Positions 49,619 to 59,520 of a stretch of 64,000 nucleotides of DNA are shown here, in pieces. Below the pieces are notes generated by a model. The model was not told where the DNA came from. It saw nothing but the letters and a program-made list of their open reading frames with translations, and did not search any database. The stretch comes from Phytoseiulus persimilis (lineage: Eukaryota; Arthropoda; Arachnida; Mesostigmata; Phytoseiidae), in the NCBI GenBank assembly GCA_037576195.1, contig CM075103.1, forward strand, positions 6,696,001 through 6,760,000, in the 5' to 3' direction. Both the position numbers and the translations under genes were made by a program. Every line of letters starts with the position of its first letter. Positions within the stretch are counted from its first letter, which is position 1.

Positions 49619-50122
49619 TCAGCTCCAATGACATCCATTGCACATGAGCCAGTGACCAACCACGGCCGAGCACGCAAGCGTCACGCATACCCGTTTCGCA
49701 ACGAATGCGCTATTTCGCTTGGAGGCGTGGAGCTCCCTACGTGGTTTGGTTACGCACGCTTTCAGAGCATGCCGGGTGAACACCTTGCGGAGACGGAGGA
49801 TTTCCGAAGAACCACCCCGAATGTCCTGAGTCTGTTCGTTGAATCCAAAACATGCGCTGAACAGGTTGCCAAAGAAAACGACCACGAGCGAGGTAAACGT
49901 GGTCAGCACGAGACCGATTCGCCATAAATAATGACCCGTACGGCCGCTGCGTCTGTTACGAATCGTCGACCCGGCTACCACCGACACAACGGCTCCAGCC
50001 AACGGTGTGAATTTGGACGTGTTGCCCGAATAATGGAGTCGTCCGCGGGCACGAATCACGCGTCCGCGCATCAAATTGAATCGGGCCACCTCGAGCCCCG
50101 AGTCGACCCGCAAGAGCGGCAC
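49619..50122 (-). CDS. Hypothetical open frame with two hydrophobic segments
   Basis: 167 codons from a GTG; the first ATG is 18 codons in (50071). It contains a hydrophobic run RIGLVLTTFTSLVVVFFGNLF that could span a membrane, and a second, VCVTLACSAVVGHWLMC, near the C-terminus. No family is recognised. It may be an exon of a multi-membrane protein, or chance: a 141-codon frame lies antisense (49502-49927). Confidence 0.2.
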   Translation of the reverse strand: MPLLRVDSGLEVARFNLMRGRVIRARGRLHYSGNTSKFTPLAGAVVSVVAGSTIRNRRSGRTGHYLWRIGLVLTTFTSLVVVFFGNLFSACFGFNEQTQDIRGGSSEILRLRKVFTRHALKACVTKPRRELHASKRNSAFVAKRVCVTLACSAVVGHWLMCNGCHWS

Positions 50123-50364
50123 TGATGAGTTTTGAATGGAGTGGGAGGAAGATTCCCTGTTTCAGTTGTACAGGAGTTTTTTGCGCGTTCGCCTTACTCG
50201 AGTAGAGAACCGGCCGCGAACAGGAGGGGGAGAGAAATGAGTGAGCGAGCTGTGAGCCGGGGAAATCGGCTCAGACGAAGTCCATGAATCATAAACATGA
50301 TTGAGCGCAGAACAACAACAGCGAATTTTCAAGGAGAGAAGCTTCCTCTTCATGTGGTCCGATC

Positions 50365-50610
50365 CAGGGGCGTACCCAGCTTTTTTTTTGGGGGGGGGGG
50401 GGGGCAAGGATGTGATGATGATGCCAATGATGATGATGATCATCGTCCCGAGATTTTCATGACGCAATCAACATGGTTTTCAAACCTGTGAGACTTTCCT
50501 GATAAGACTGAATCTTTGTGGAACTTTTTCGTCAATTAAAGTAGAATATAATCCACCCTTCCCAATATTATCGAAGAGTTTTGTGGGGGGGGGGGCATGG
50601 CCCCCTTGAC
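50365..50610 (+). mobile_element. Transposon relic: CAGGGGCGTACCCAGC end with T9-G15 tract and a second G11 tract
   Basis: The left end CAGGGGCGTACCCAGC followed by T9 (50381-50389) and G15 (50390-50404) is the pattern of many arthropod DNA-transposon ends ('CAGGGGCGTA(G)CCAGC' then poly-T/poly-G). A G11 run (50585-50595) running into GGCATGGCCCCC marks a probable internal or right part. A (GAT)n patch (50413-50445) lies inside. No right terminal repeat or target duplication was found, so the right boundary is approximate. Confidence 0.45.
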
Positions 50611-53473
50611 GTTTAGAAACACGGAGTGACTCATCCATGAACGCGGGATGAGATGCGACCTCCGGTTGAACATTGGGTGCGCCAATGGAGGGGGAGGAGA
50701 TCCTTCGAGAACCCGCGCTTCGATTGAGAGCTTCCCTCTGCAACGCACAGCCGGCCCGTTGGATTGAAACGCGGTGGAACAGGTGACGATACTTGGTCAG
50801 CTGACCGTTGTGGCATTTCGGAAAAACAGGTGGTGGACTCGGTCCAGATCCCATGAACTCGTTAGTTCCAGGGATCTGACACCTGATTCTAGAAGGGCTT
50901 GCGCAATCATTGCTGTGCACCTAAAATCGAAGCCGCAGAATCGAACGATGTTCAGCTTCTCTTGATAACAGCGCTAGGAGGATGTTGACGTTGAAGTTGG
51001 CACACAATACGCTGGTGAGGAAGAGGAACCATAAGCCGTGGAGAAGACCATCGGGCAGGGCCGAGGTTCGTTTTGGTGTTAACCGCAACACAGCTGCATT
51101 CGGCTTTTACTGATGAGTGGAACCACAGCGAAACTCTCCGGGGACACGAGCTCAGTTCAGAGATGGCAGAGGCAACGAGCGATCGGGAACCAACTTCGCG
51201 CTGCAACCATCTGACACGAGCGGTCACAGAGCAGCGGCTCTCGCTGGTCTGGGTGGAATCCACCCGAAAGAGGTGGAGATTGGGCGCAAATCCAGATTTC
51301 AATCATGCCAACCGTGTTTCTTTATATGGCTGGGAGGGAGCCCCAGCTTCTATTGCGAACGGATCGTTTCGCTTGGAATGATTTCAAAATCTGCGCTCCT
51401 GCCCCGGCAGTCGGTCAACTGGGGGACCATCTACATTGGAGCAAACCAGTCAGTCGCTTGATTCGCTGGTGGGGTAACCCGCTCAACGAGGGTGAAAACT
51501 AATCCTTCCATACCGCTCCCCAACGACCACGATGTAGCAGCACATCTGCATAAATTTTAAATATGCGTTGGCCACCAGCTCGGCCGTCGGTGACACCAGC
51601 GTGCCTAATATGCGGTGCAGCGCCCCGGTGGCTTTTCTGGACCCCGGATGCAGTCTCCAGACCGGATAATGGGCTCCTACTCGCGTCGAGCGATGCTCGC
51701 ACGGAATCGAATTACGGCCAGCGCGGAGTTGAGCCACCGTTCGTCGCCGTTCCCTCCTCTGAATAAAACTTGAGCTGTTTGTTTCTGGCTCATTGAGTTG
51801 CGTCGCAGGTGCCAACCAATCGAATCAACCAACCCATTGATGATACGGGGCTCTCTAAACTGAGCTGTGCTGACAGCAGGGAGAAAGAGAATATCTTTAG
51901 CGATATACTGTCGCTCCGGGTCAACTCACTGAGTTGGGCGTGTTTTCGTTGTTTGGTTGATCCCTCTGCTTAGCACAATCTCAGGAGAGGTCTCGTTCTA
52001 CTAGCTCCCCCTCCTGACTTGTTGCTGCGTGTTCTCGGTGCAGCTGGTGTCGTTTCCGTTCATAAAATTTGTTTAATGCCCCCAACTCATGGCCAAGTTT
52101 GCCTCCGATCGTAAAAGCTTTATGTGGGTTAAGTTGTCTGACAGGGAAAGTCCAGCGGCGATGTCTGCAGGGGTAGGCGGGGAGAAGGAGCAGAGAGGAC
52201 ATCCTACAGAGGGGGGCGGGGGCTTCTCCCAAGAGAACGAAGTGTGGAGAAAGTGATCGAAGCGATGTCTGGCAAAGCTCCCGTCAAGGAAGGACTTGAA
52301 ACCAGGCCGAGGCACGCCAAGACGAGCGACAGGAGGGCCAGAATGCCTCAGAAGCTCTCGGATTGAACTTTCAGCGACGGTTCTGTCAGAAAATATAAAA
52401 CTCCATAGGGAGTGGATTTCTGTGGCAAGACTCGACGAATCGGGTTGATCTCGCGGTGGTGGTTCAGCGGAAAGTTCCGAAACGTCCTCGGCTTTTCAAT
52501 TCGTTCCTTGGATGACGCGCTGTGCTTGTTTAGGCACAGCCAGGATCCCTGGATCGGATGTCGCAGCTTGTGGCTCCAGATCTCGAATCGGTGAAATGAG
52601 AACACACCTGTCCTCTCAGTGACTTCTTGACCTTGCATGGTTCGGAGCTCTTTGCAGAGGGTCACCACTTGAGATTGAATCGGCACAGCCATTTGCCTCG
52701 AAGTCTGTGGTTTTCGACCACCCACGAAGATATGAGCCGTTTTTGTCGATGTTTTGACGCTTGCTTTCCCGCGGGAACCTCCTGCCATCTCATGGTTTAC
52801 TTCTCCCTCCGTAGCATTGCAGTTCAGGAGCGAGCTCGATAGACTTCTACGTCGCACATGACGTACTTCCGACGCTTAACCCTGCCATGGGCCCGAAACT
52901 GTTCTTTTGGCGTTACCTGCGTACGAAGAGTGGTACACTCCTTTCGGGGCTCTGATCTCGGGCGCCGTGGTGGTCTCCAACTTTTGTTTCATTAAGCGAT
53001 GCTTTTTTGACGCATTCATCGAAGAGATGACCTCGCTCCTCAACCGTGAGAGAATCGATTGCTATCTCGGGTGAGGTTAAAGAAATTCTCCCACCGCTGC
53101 TGCTACGATACTCCGAATTCCTTCGGTTTAATGAAAGACATTTTCTCCGTTCTTTGAACTGTTTCCCTCGTGTGGGTCACGCCACTTTGCTGGAAGACGC
53201 ACCTGGTGTTTTCCGCTCGTTGAGCACTGAGCGCGTGTCTTCGCAGCTACTTCGTCGCCACCGTTATGTGGTTAGTCTTCCTTCTCCGAAAGTCTAGGGC
53301 CAAGTGGCCTCGGCAAGCTCATTCATGCAGACGATATCTTGACGCAGGTTATTATTCGGAATTTTGAGCTGCTCCCTGGAAGCGGAAGAACGAAATTGGT
53401 TGGATCCCTGACCGTGATTCGTTGAATCCACGGAGCTTTCACTTCGGCGCGATGACACTGGTTTCTATCGTAT

Positions 53474-53481
53474 CATATATG
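53474..53481. repeat. Target site duplication, left copy
   Basis: CATATATG immediately before the hAT-type element. The right copy, CATGTATG at 54376-54383, matches at 7 of 8 positions. Confidence 0.65.
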
Positions 53482-54375
53482 CAGTGGCGAATCTAGGGGG
53501 GGGGGACTCGTGCCCCGGGCGCGAAGCTGATGGGGCGCGCAGAGTTGATGGGACGCGCAGTTATGGGGCGTATAACCGTACTTGATTATTCTCCGTGGCC
53601 CTCACCGCAAAATGAGCTCAATTCGTCTTCCGAACGGATAAACGCCCCAGAGAACTGGGGGCGCCAAATCCGAGTTGAAGTTTGTCCATATCCGTTTCTG
53701 CATTGGAGGTTCGATTTGTCTCGGCAACGGAATCTCGCATCAGAGAAGTCGGGAGCGCGGACCTGAGGGGCGCGGAAGAGATGAAGTACCATGAGTGTCT
53801 CAGACTGCAATGGAAACTTGCCTGAACTCAGGCACAGGAACATGTACAAGAGGGCTGAGGGCTTGCAACTCTATCTCGTGGGGCGCAAAGCTGAAGACAA
53901 ACGGATTCAAAGTTCTTTCAATCTTCTCCACTGCAGCAGAAACTAAATCGGAATCAAGAACAAAATCGCCAGCCATGGAGCTGAGGGGCGCAGAAGCGGA
54001 GTTCCACTTCGATCGATCGGAGGAACTTTGGGAGGATATAAATGACTGTGAAACGTTGGTCCGTGTCAGGGATCATCATCGTTCGGGAGGAGCTTGGCGC
54101 ATTAGCATCTTTGAGCGTTGAGAGACGAAACGGAAAAAAATGTTCTTGGAGCTGTTGGATGATATGAAAATTCGCCGCAATCAAGCCTCATCGTGCGCGA
54201 TTCGGGTCTTCACACTATCGCGGTAACATTGAGTGAACATGAGCTTGTTTCCAACTAGAATAATCTCTTGCGATGGCTCACCAAATTTTCCCGCGGTTTC
54301 GGGAATGGGGGGGGGGGGGGGGGGCGCATTTTTGCCCTTGTGCCCCAGGCGCTGCTTGAGCTCGATACGCCACTG
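53482..54375. mobile_element. hAT-type DNA transposon, complete non-autonomous copy (894 bp) with TIRs and 8-bp TSD
   Basis: The left end CAGTGGCGAATCTAGG and the reverse-complemented right end CAGTGGCGTATCGAGC match at 13 of 16 positions, including the terminal 8 bp. The element is flanked by an 8-bp near-identical duplication (7/8), the size made by hAT transposases. Subterminal sequence is GC-rich with G10 (53496-53505) next to CCCCGGGCGCG on the left and G18 (54307-54324) on the right. No intact transposase is present. A minus-strand open frame of about 90 codons ending at 53800 (with GDFVLDSDLVSAAVEKIE and LNPFVFSFAPHEIELQ) reads like protein and may be a transposase remnant, but I cannot match it to a domain. 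Confidence 0.75.
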
Positions 54376-54383
54376 CATGTATG
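54376..54383. repeat. Target site duplication, right copy
   Basis: CATGTATG immediately after the hAT-type element; pairs with CATATATG at 53474-53481. Confidence 0.65.
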
Positions 54384-56640
54384 GTATTCTATATGATGTG
54401 AGCCAGTCGTTCTTTCCCAATGACCGTTTCTGGAGCAGCATTCCACAAACCCGTTGAAGGCCTCCGCTATTTGGAATCGACAGCTCCATCCCAGCTTTCT
54501 CTGACTTTTGAAGCACGGGCGACAGCGCGGCAGGAGACGGATTCGGTATCCTCGGACGTAGCTGCGCCCTGGTCAACCCCACCTATCGATTTCTTTCTTC
54601 TGGCAGATCCACTGCTTCATACTCCGGGAGAGATTCGAGGTAAACTTTCCCCAACGCTGAGCTCGAGAGGAGTCGACCCGGCAATCAGGGATGAGTTTCC
54701 GACGTTTCCAGGCACCTGTGACTTCAATCAGCCTAATGGACTTTCTCGGGGATTAGACAGGACAACTCCAATTCGAAAATTCATTGCGACGAGCGGGGTC
54801 TGATATTTTTTTGAGGCTCGCGGCCGAATGTGTTCCTCTTGGCATCGTTCCCTTTCGGGAGAAATCACTATCGACGGAAAGTCTTCCGGAGATTCCATTC
54901 GAAAATCTGAAATCAATCGATGTCATCAACTATCCCGGGTTTCGCCCAAAGAGTATCGCAACACCTGGCATCGGACGCAATTTGTTTCGGTCCGGGCCGT
55001 TGTCGAGATCATAAATGAGCATGCTGTTCAGTGCTCTGAGGAAGTTCCAAACAGGATGGGCGGAGTTCCTGCTCCTTCCCGCTGCCTCTCCTTTTGAAGA
55101 GTATACGATGGAACGAATTGTTTCTCGCAGCTATTGGATCACGGAGTCCAGGTGGTTGCTCACGGAACCATCGAAGACGGGAAAGTATGATTCCTACCTC
55201 CGCGGAACCCCCTATTCAGCGGGGCGATTTCGACTCGTTCCGTTCTTTGCATGAAGGAAGACTGTCGCGATCTCTCTGTCCGATAGAGTCCAGGACTCAG
55301 TGTGAGAAATCACATCCACGAAGAGTGGACTCTCTCGGAAACAGGACCAAAGCTCCAGGAATGCCCGTCGTACTCTGAAGGTTCCTGGGGATCACCGCGA
55401 CGCAGGACATCTCCGAAAACCAACAGGCGCTCCAAGAGAAAGGTTTTCCCTCCATGCTGAGAAAAATGCGCACAAGAGTTGATCCAATGGTCGGTGATCT
55501 TACCACCGACGATGAGAATCGGGTGAGTCGCAGTATCCAAGGCTTGGAGCAATCGCCTCCAATGAAAGGCTGATAGATACTCCAACTTCATCGAATGAGG
55601 GAAGTTTTTGAGTTAGCGATACTCAACTGCGCTCTCTCGATGAGGGCGAGGGTCGACGGCAATCTCTGAATTTCATTTCCGTCAACAGCTGGGCTTCCAC
55701 AGCGGAGAGAATCCAATAATCCATCCGATCTATCGCCTCAAGATCCATCAATCAACTTGCACCGTCTATCAACTACCTTCTGTTCTCGGATGATCTGGAG
55801 ATCTATCGTCCTGCCCGGAGTATCGTTGAACTTGTGTATCGCCGCCATCGATGAAGTGGTCAGAGGGAGCACAGAGAACAGGATGACTCTCCCCTCATTT
55901 TGATGTGTCACTTTCCCCAGTGAAATCTGTGATACCACCTGATTGTCAGAAAATAAACGATGAATCCGTCCCAGTTGTGAGCTACGCAATAGATCCTAGA
56001 TCACCCGTTCCTTCGGTCTCAGATTTGACGAGCAAATCTTCAATCTCAGCCGATCAGCCACATACTTGGTAAGTCGATTTTTCTACGCTTCGCTGTGGCC
56101 CACTCCAGGCTGTGTGATCCGGTAATTGTTTCGAAATCCCTTCCGCGCTAGCGATCTGGGTGCCGTTCATGGCCAAGCATGCGAATGGCACTACATAAGT
56201 TCAAGGGTATTTTGTTCTTTAGCTCGGTATTTGTTGTGTAGGATCCTCTTTCTCGCCCGTTTTGGCCGCGAAATATATTGCCTGGCGAATGGCGAACCGT
56301 AGCACCGTTTCACTACGCGGAATTATTCCCCTCGATCCGAGCGCACCGTGTACACCAAGTAGGTGGCGAAGAGTGATCAAGTTGAAAACAGCTTTGCGTG
56401 GACAATCCATTCCGCGTCTTACGAAGTGATATCTTCACAGGCCGTGTAAGAACATTGCAATGATTTTGCGTGTGGGTCAATGCGTAGTATGCCACGGAAC
56501 CCCGACTTTCCCCAACTCGGGAGACCCCGGGAGCAAATGATCACAAGCCTCGACTTCTTAGATCGACTGGTCTTCTCAATGCTTCACACTCAAGAGCCCC
56601 GAGTTAACATTGAATTGTAGCAGCCGGCCTTAGCCCGACT
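54384..56640. other. Region without a supported gene
   Basis: Open frames of up to 127 codons on both strands show no domains, and no RNA gene is recognised. Confidence 0.5.
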
Positions 56641-56900
56641 TGAGTCGGCCGCGCTTCCAGCGGTTGGACTGCACTCACCGTCGTCGAGGCACTTTTCTCT
56701 CCCTTCATTGGGTCAGCATCATTCCCGAAACTATCTCCTCGTCCAGTTGATTGGTACATGTTGTTATGGTCGGATAGACTCCGCAATCACCACCTTAGAA
56801 TCCACAAAGTATTATCAGGTCGACCCTGAATTATCCTCCTCAGACTCCGAGAAGTATGGTCAGATCGATCCCGGGATTTCCTCCTCAGAGCCCAGACAAT
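56641..56900 (+). repeat. Dispersed repeat, copy A (unique head plus about 3 tandem ~45-bp units)
   Basis: The head contains GCACTTTTCTCTCCCTTC then ATTGGGTCAGCATC, and is followed after a spacer by ATGTTGTTATGGTCGGATAG and ACTCCGCAATCACC. From about 56765 a degenerate unit of about 45 bp (core AGTATGGTCAGATCGA...CTCCTCAGA) occurs about three times. The same head and units recur in direct orientation at 59151-59520. No terminal repeats or coding potential are recognised; the family is unknown to me. Confidence 0.7.
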
Positions 56901-59150
56901 CGCTGAAAGCTGTCGCTCATATTCAGACTGAGCTCGAATAGCGTGAAGAGCGGAAGCTTTTGGATATGAGATGACCTTTGAAGCTCTTGGTCTCGGCCCA
57001 CAACCTTGTTTGCTTGTCCTTTTGCTCCTAATTCCTTCTCGTTAGCCAGCCCGTTACTCGTTCCACGCTGGTTGAATATTTCCCTCAGTCTCTAGCGGAT
57101 TCCGCCAGATGAGCCATCATTAGAGAATCCCTGTCCTAGCAAACGATTTCTTCGGAGGAGTTCGAGCTGAGTGGCAGGAATGAGGAGGTCGCAAAAGTCA
57201 TCTTGGCACAGAAACCTCTGAGATTCCACCATCTCGAGGAAGAAAAACAGGAGAAAGTTGGGCTGAAAAATGACGGTCCTCTGAGGTCGCGCAAATTGTA
57301 ACCTGCGTGAGAAGAGAAATCGACTGGTTTTCGGTCGGTTTGGCTCATTTGGAGCTGCTCCGATGGAGATATCTCTTCCGCGGGTGCTCCGATGACCAGC
57401 GCTCAGAAGGGTCCGCGTCAGTCCGATTTTCCGTGCGTTGATTTCGAAATCGCTCATCATCCCGTATATGCTCACGAGTGATCACGTCCCCGTTCCCCGT
57501 TGGTGTCTTGCCAGATTCATTAATTTCGCTTGTTCCGAAGTGACCTCAGGAATACGACACAATCCTGGTGCGGAACAATAGTTGATACCTCTGGAGGATC
57601 TAGGATGTTCATCTCATGTGATTCGGAATCTGCGTGCATGACAACTAGTTCCATCAGGACAAGGAATTATGCTCACAGGGAAGAGAATCTGTATTTCTCT
57701 TCTTCGACTTGATGCTGCATTTGACATCCATCTCCACAAAACTGATCCTACTTTTTCACGTAGAACATCGCCCACCGTCAAGCGGACGAGTTCAGCTATG
57801 AACTCTCTCATAGGCCTGGCTTCGGACACCATATCGCGAAAACGACATGAGGACGGACAGGGTCATGGTGCACTGTGCGAGGCCTTAACATCGAAGTTTG
57901 GGTTATGCGTTCATGAGAAGACCGCTTCGAGGGCTGACGGAGGTTTCTGAGGATTTTACAGAAAAACGCACGAAAACGTTATCGGAAATCGGTTCGATGA
58001 ATTCCCGACTGACAACACGACTTTCGAAAATTTGGAGTTACGACGTTTCGCATCTGGGCTCCTCAATTGTTCTTGCCCGCCGAGGAAGCATCGAGGACGA
58101 TCAATGCTGCAAGGTAAGCAGCGCACTCGATCAAACTCTGAGCGAGCCGTACGGCTATTTTCCAAAGAAACGAAGCAGGGAACGCTCCTCCTCTTTTCTC
58201 ATACTCAGACAGTCTACCTAACAACGCGAATTTCCCAAGGCTTATTTCGGTACTCTGGTGGCCTCCAGATTGCGGCTCTTAACTCCATACCAAGGCACGC
58301 CTCAACTACGCGATCGACAAAGTGAATGACAGCTCGAATCGTTCACCTGACGTTTGTGGAAACGATGTTGAGCAAGCAGTGCTGGGACCGATATTTATTT
58401 CGTGATGAGCCAGCTTCCCAATCCAAGATACAAAGATATGTTTGCATTGAGCTGCGTCGAGTGAATTTTTCATTGCGTCGGGTTTATTCACACCGCATTG
58501 GTGAGTTGACAGCTCCTGTTGAGCGACTACCCTGATACCCCAGGCCCGCGATTCATTCGAGCACGAATCGACTCCAACCCCCTCGCCTGAACGACTGCCT
58601 TTGAATATTCCCAGAGGTGAACGGAGTCTACGGTTTCAACGCATCGGTCGCCCTGTGTGGAACCGAGCTGAATGACACGGTCTCCGACAGGAGTTTGCGT
58701 TTGAGGATGATCACAGGCTCGTTGTTGCTGTTGTTCGGAACAGAATCATCACACAAGCGAACTAGGATCCACGGCGTTGGAGCTTGCGACAAGGGTGTTC
58801 CCTCAACGAGCGATCAGTCGTCTTCCCCGGGTGTTCGCTTGAGTGAATCCAGTCAACGATTTCATGGAGGTTCGTCCTCAGCTCGCCAGTCTGGAGATCT
58901 ACAGAGGTATAAAAACATACAACCCCTTCCTTCGGTGTGCGGACATCGGAATCCGAGGAGAAGATCTCTGGGACTTCCTCAACGCATTGGGTGTTGATGT
59001 GGAGTCATGGCACTGACCTTGTGAGCATCCTACGCAGGAGATATCAGCTCAAGATCCCGCAGATTTTTTCGATTCTTCTTCCGCTATCTGCCGAGTTCGT
59101 TATCTAGTTGACTCGTTATCTGTCAAGTTCGTTATATGGTACCAACGGCC
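56901..59150. other. Region between the two repeat copies, no supported gene
   Basis: Open frames of up to 127 codons (for example 57092-57475 minus; 58617-58997 plus) occur without domain or splice support. Confidence 0.5.
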
Positions 59151-59520
59151 TGGAGTCGGCTGCACTTTGCGTGGTTGGACTGCGGTGCCTGGCATGGGGG
59201 CACTTTTCTCTCTCTTGATTGGGTCAGCATCCTCCCTTGCATGATTCATGTTGTTATGGTCAGATAGACTCCGCAATCACCCCCTCAGAGTCCGAAAAGC
59301 GTGCTCATGTCCATCCTGGAATCACTCCCACAGAGCCCGGAAAGAATGGTTAGACTGACCCTCGAATCAGCTCCATAGCTTCGAAAAGAACGGTCAGATC
59401 GACTCCAGAATCACCTCCATGACCTCGGAAAGTATGGTCGGATCGACGCCGTAATCACTCCTTCAGATTCCGAAAAAGTGTGGTCAGACTGCTGCTGGAA
59501 TCACCCCCGAATATTCTAAA
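59151..59520 (+). repeat. Dispersed repeat, copy B (head plus about 6 tandem ~45-bp units)
   Basis: Direct copy of the repeat at 56641-56900. The shared head includes GTGGTTGGACTGC, GCACTTTTCTCTCTCTTGAT and TTGGGTCAGCATCCTCCC, then ATGTTGTTATGGTCAGATAG. Six diverged units of about 45 bp follow (59255-59520), each with a 'GGTCAGAT-GACTCC-GAATCACCTCC--AG--TCCGAAAAG' layout. Copy B has about twice as many units as copy A, so unit number has changed since the duplication. Confidence 0.7.

Noticed and set aside
56765..59520. CRISPR-like spacing of ~45-bp units
   Set aside because: Units are degenerate along their whole length with no constant repeat and variable spacer, and the genome is eukaryotic; it is a decayed tandem repeat.
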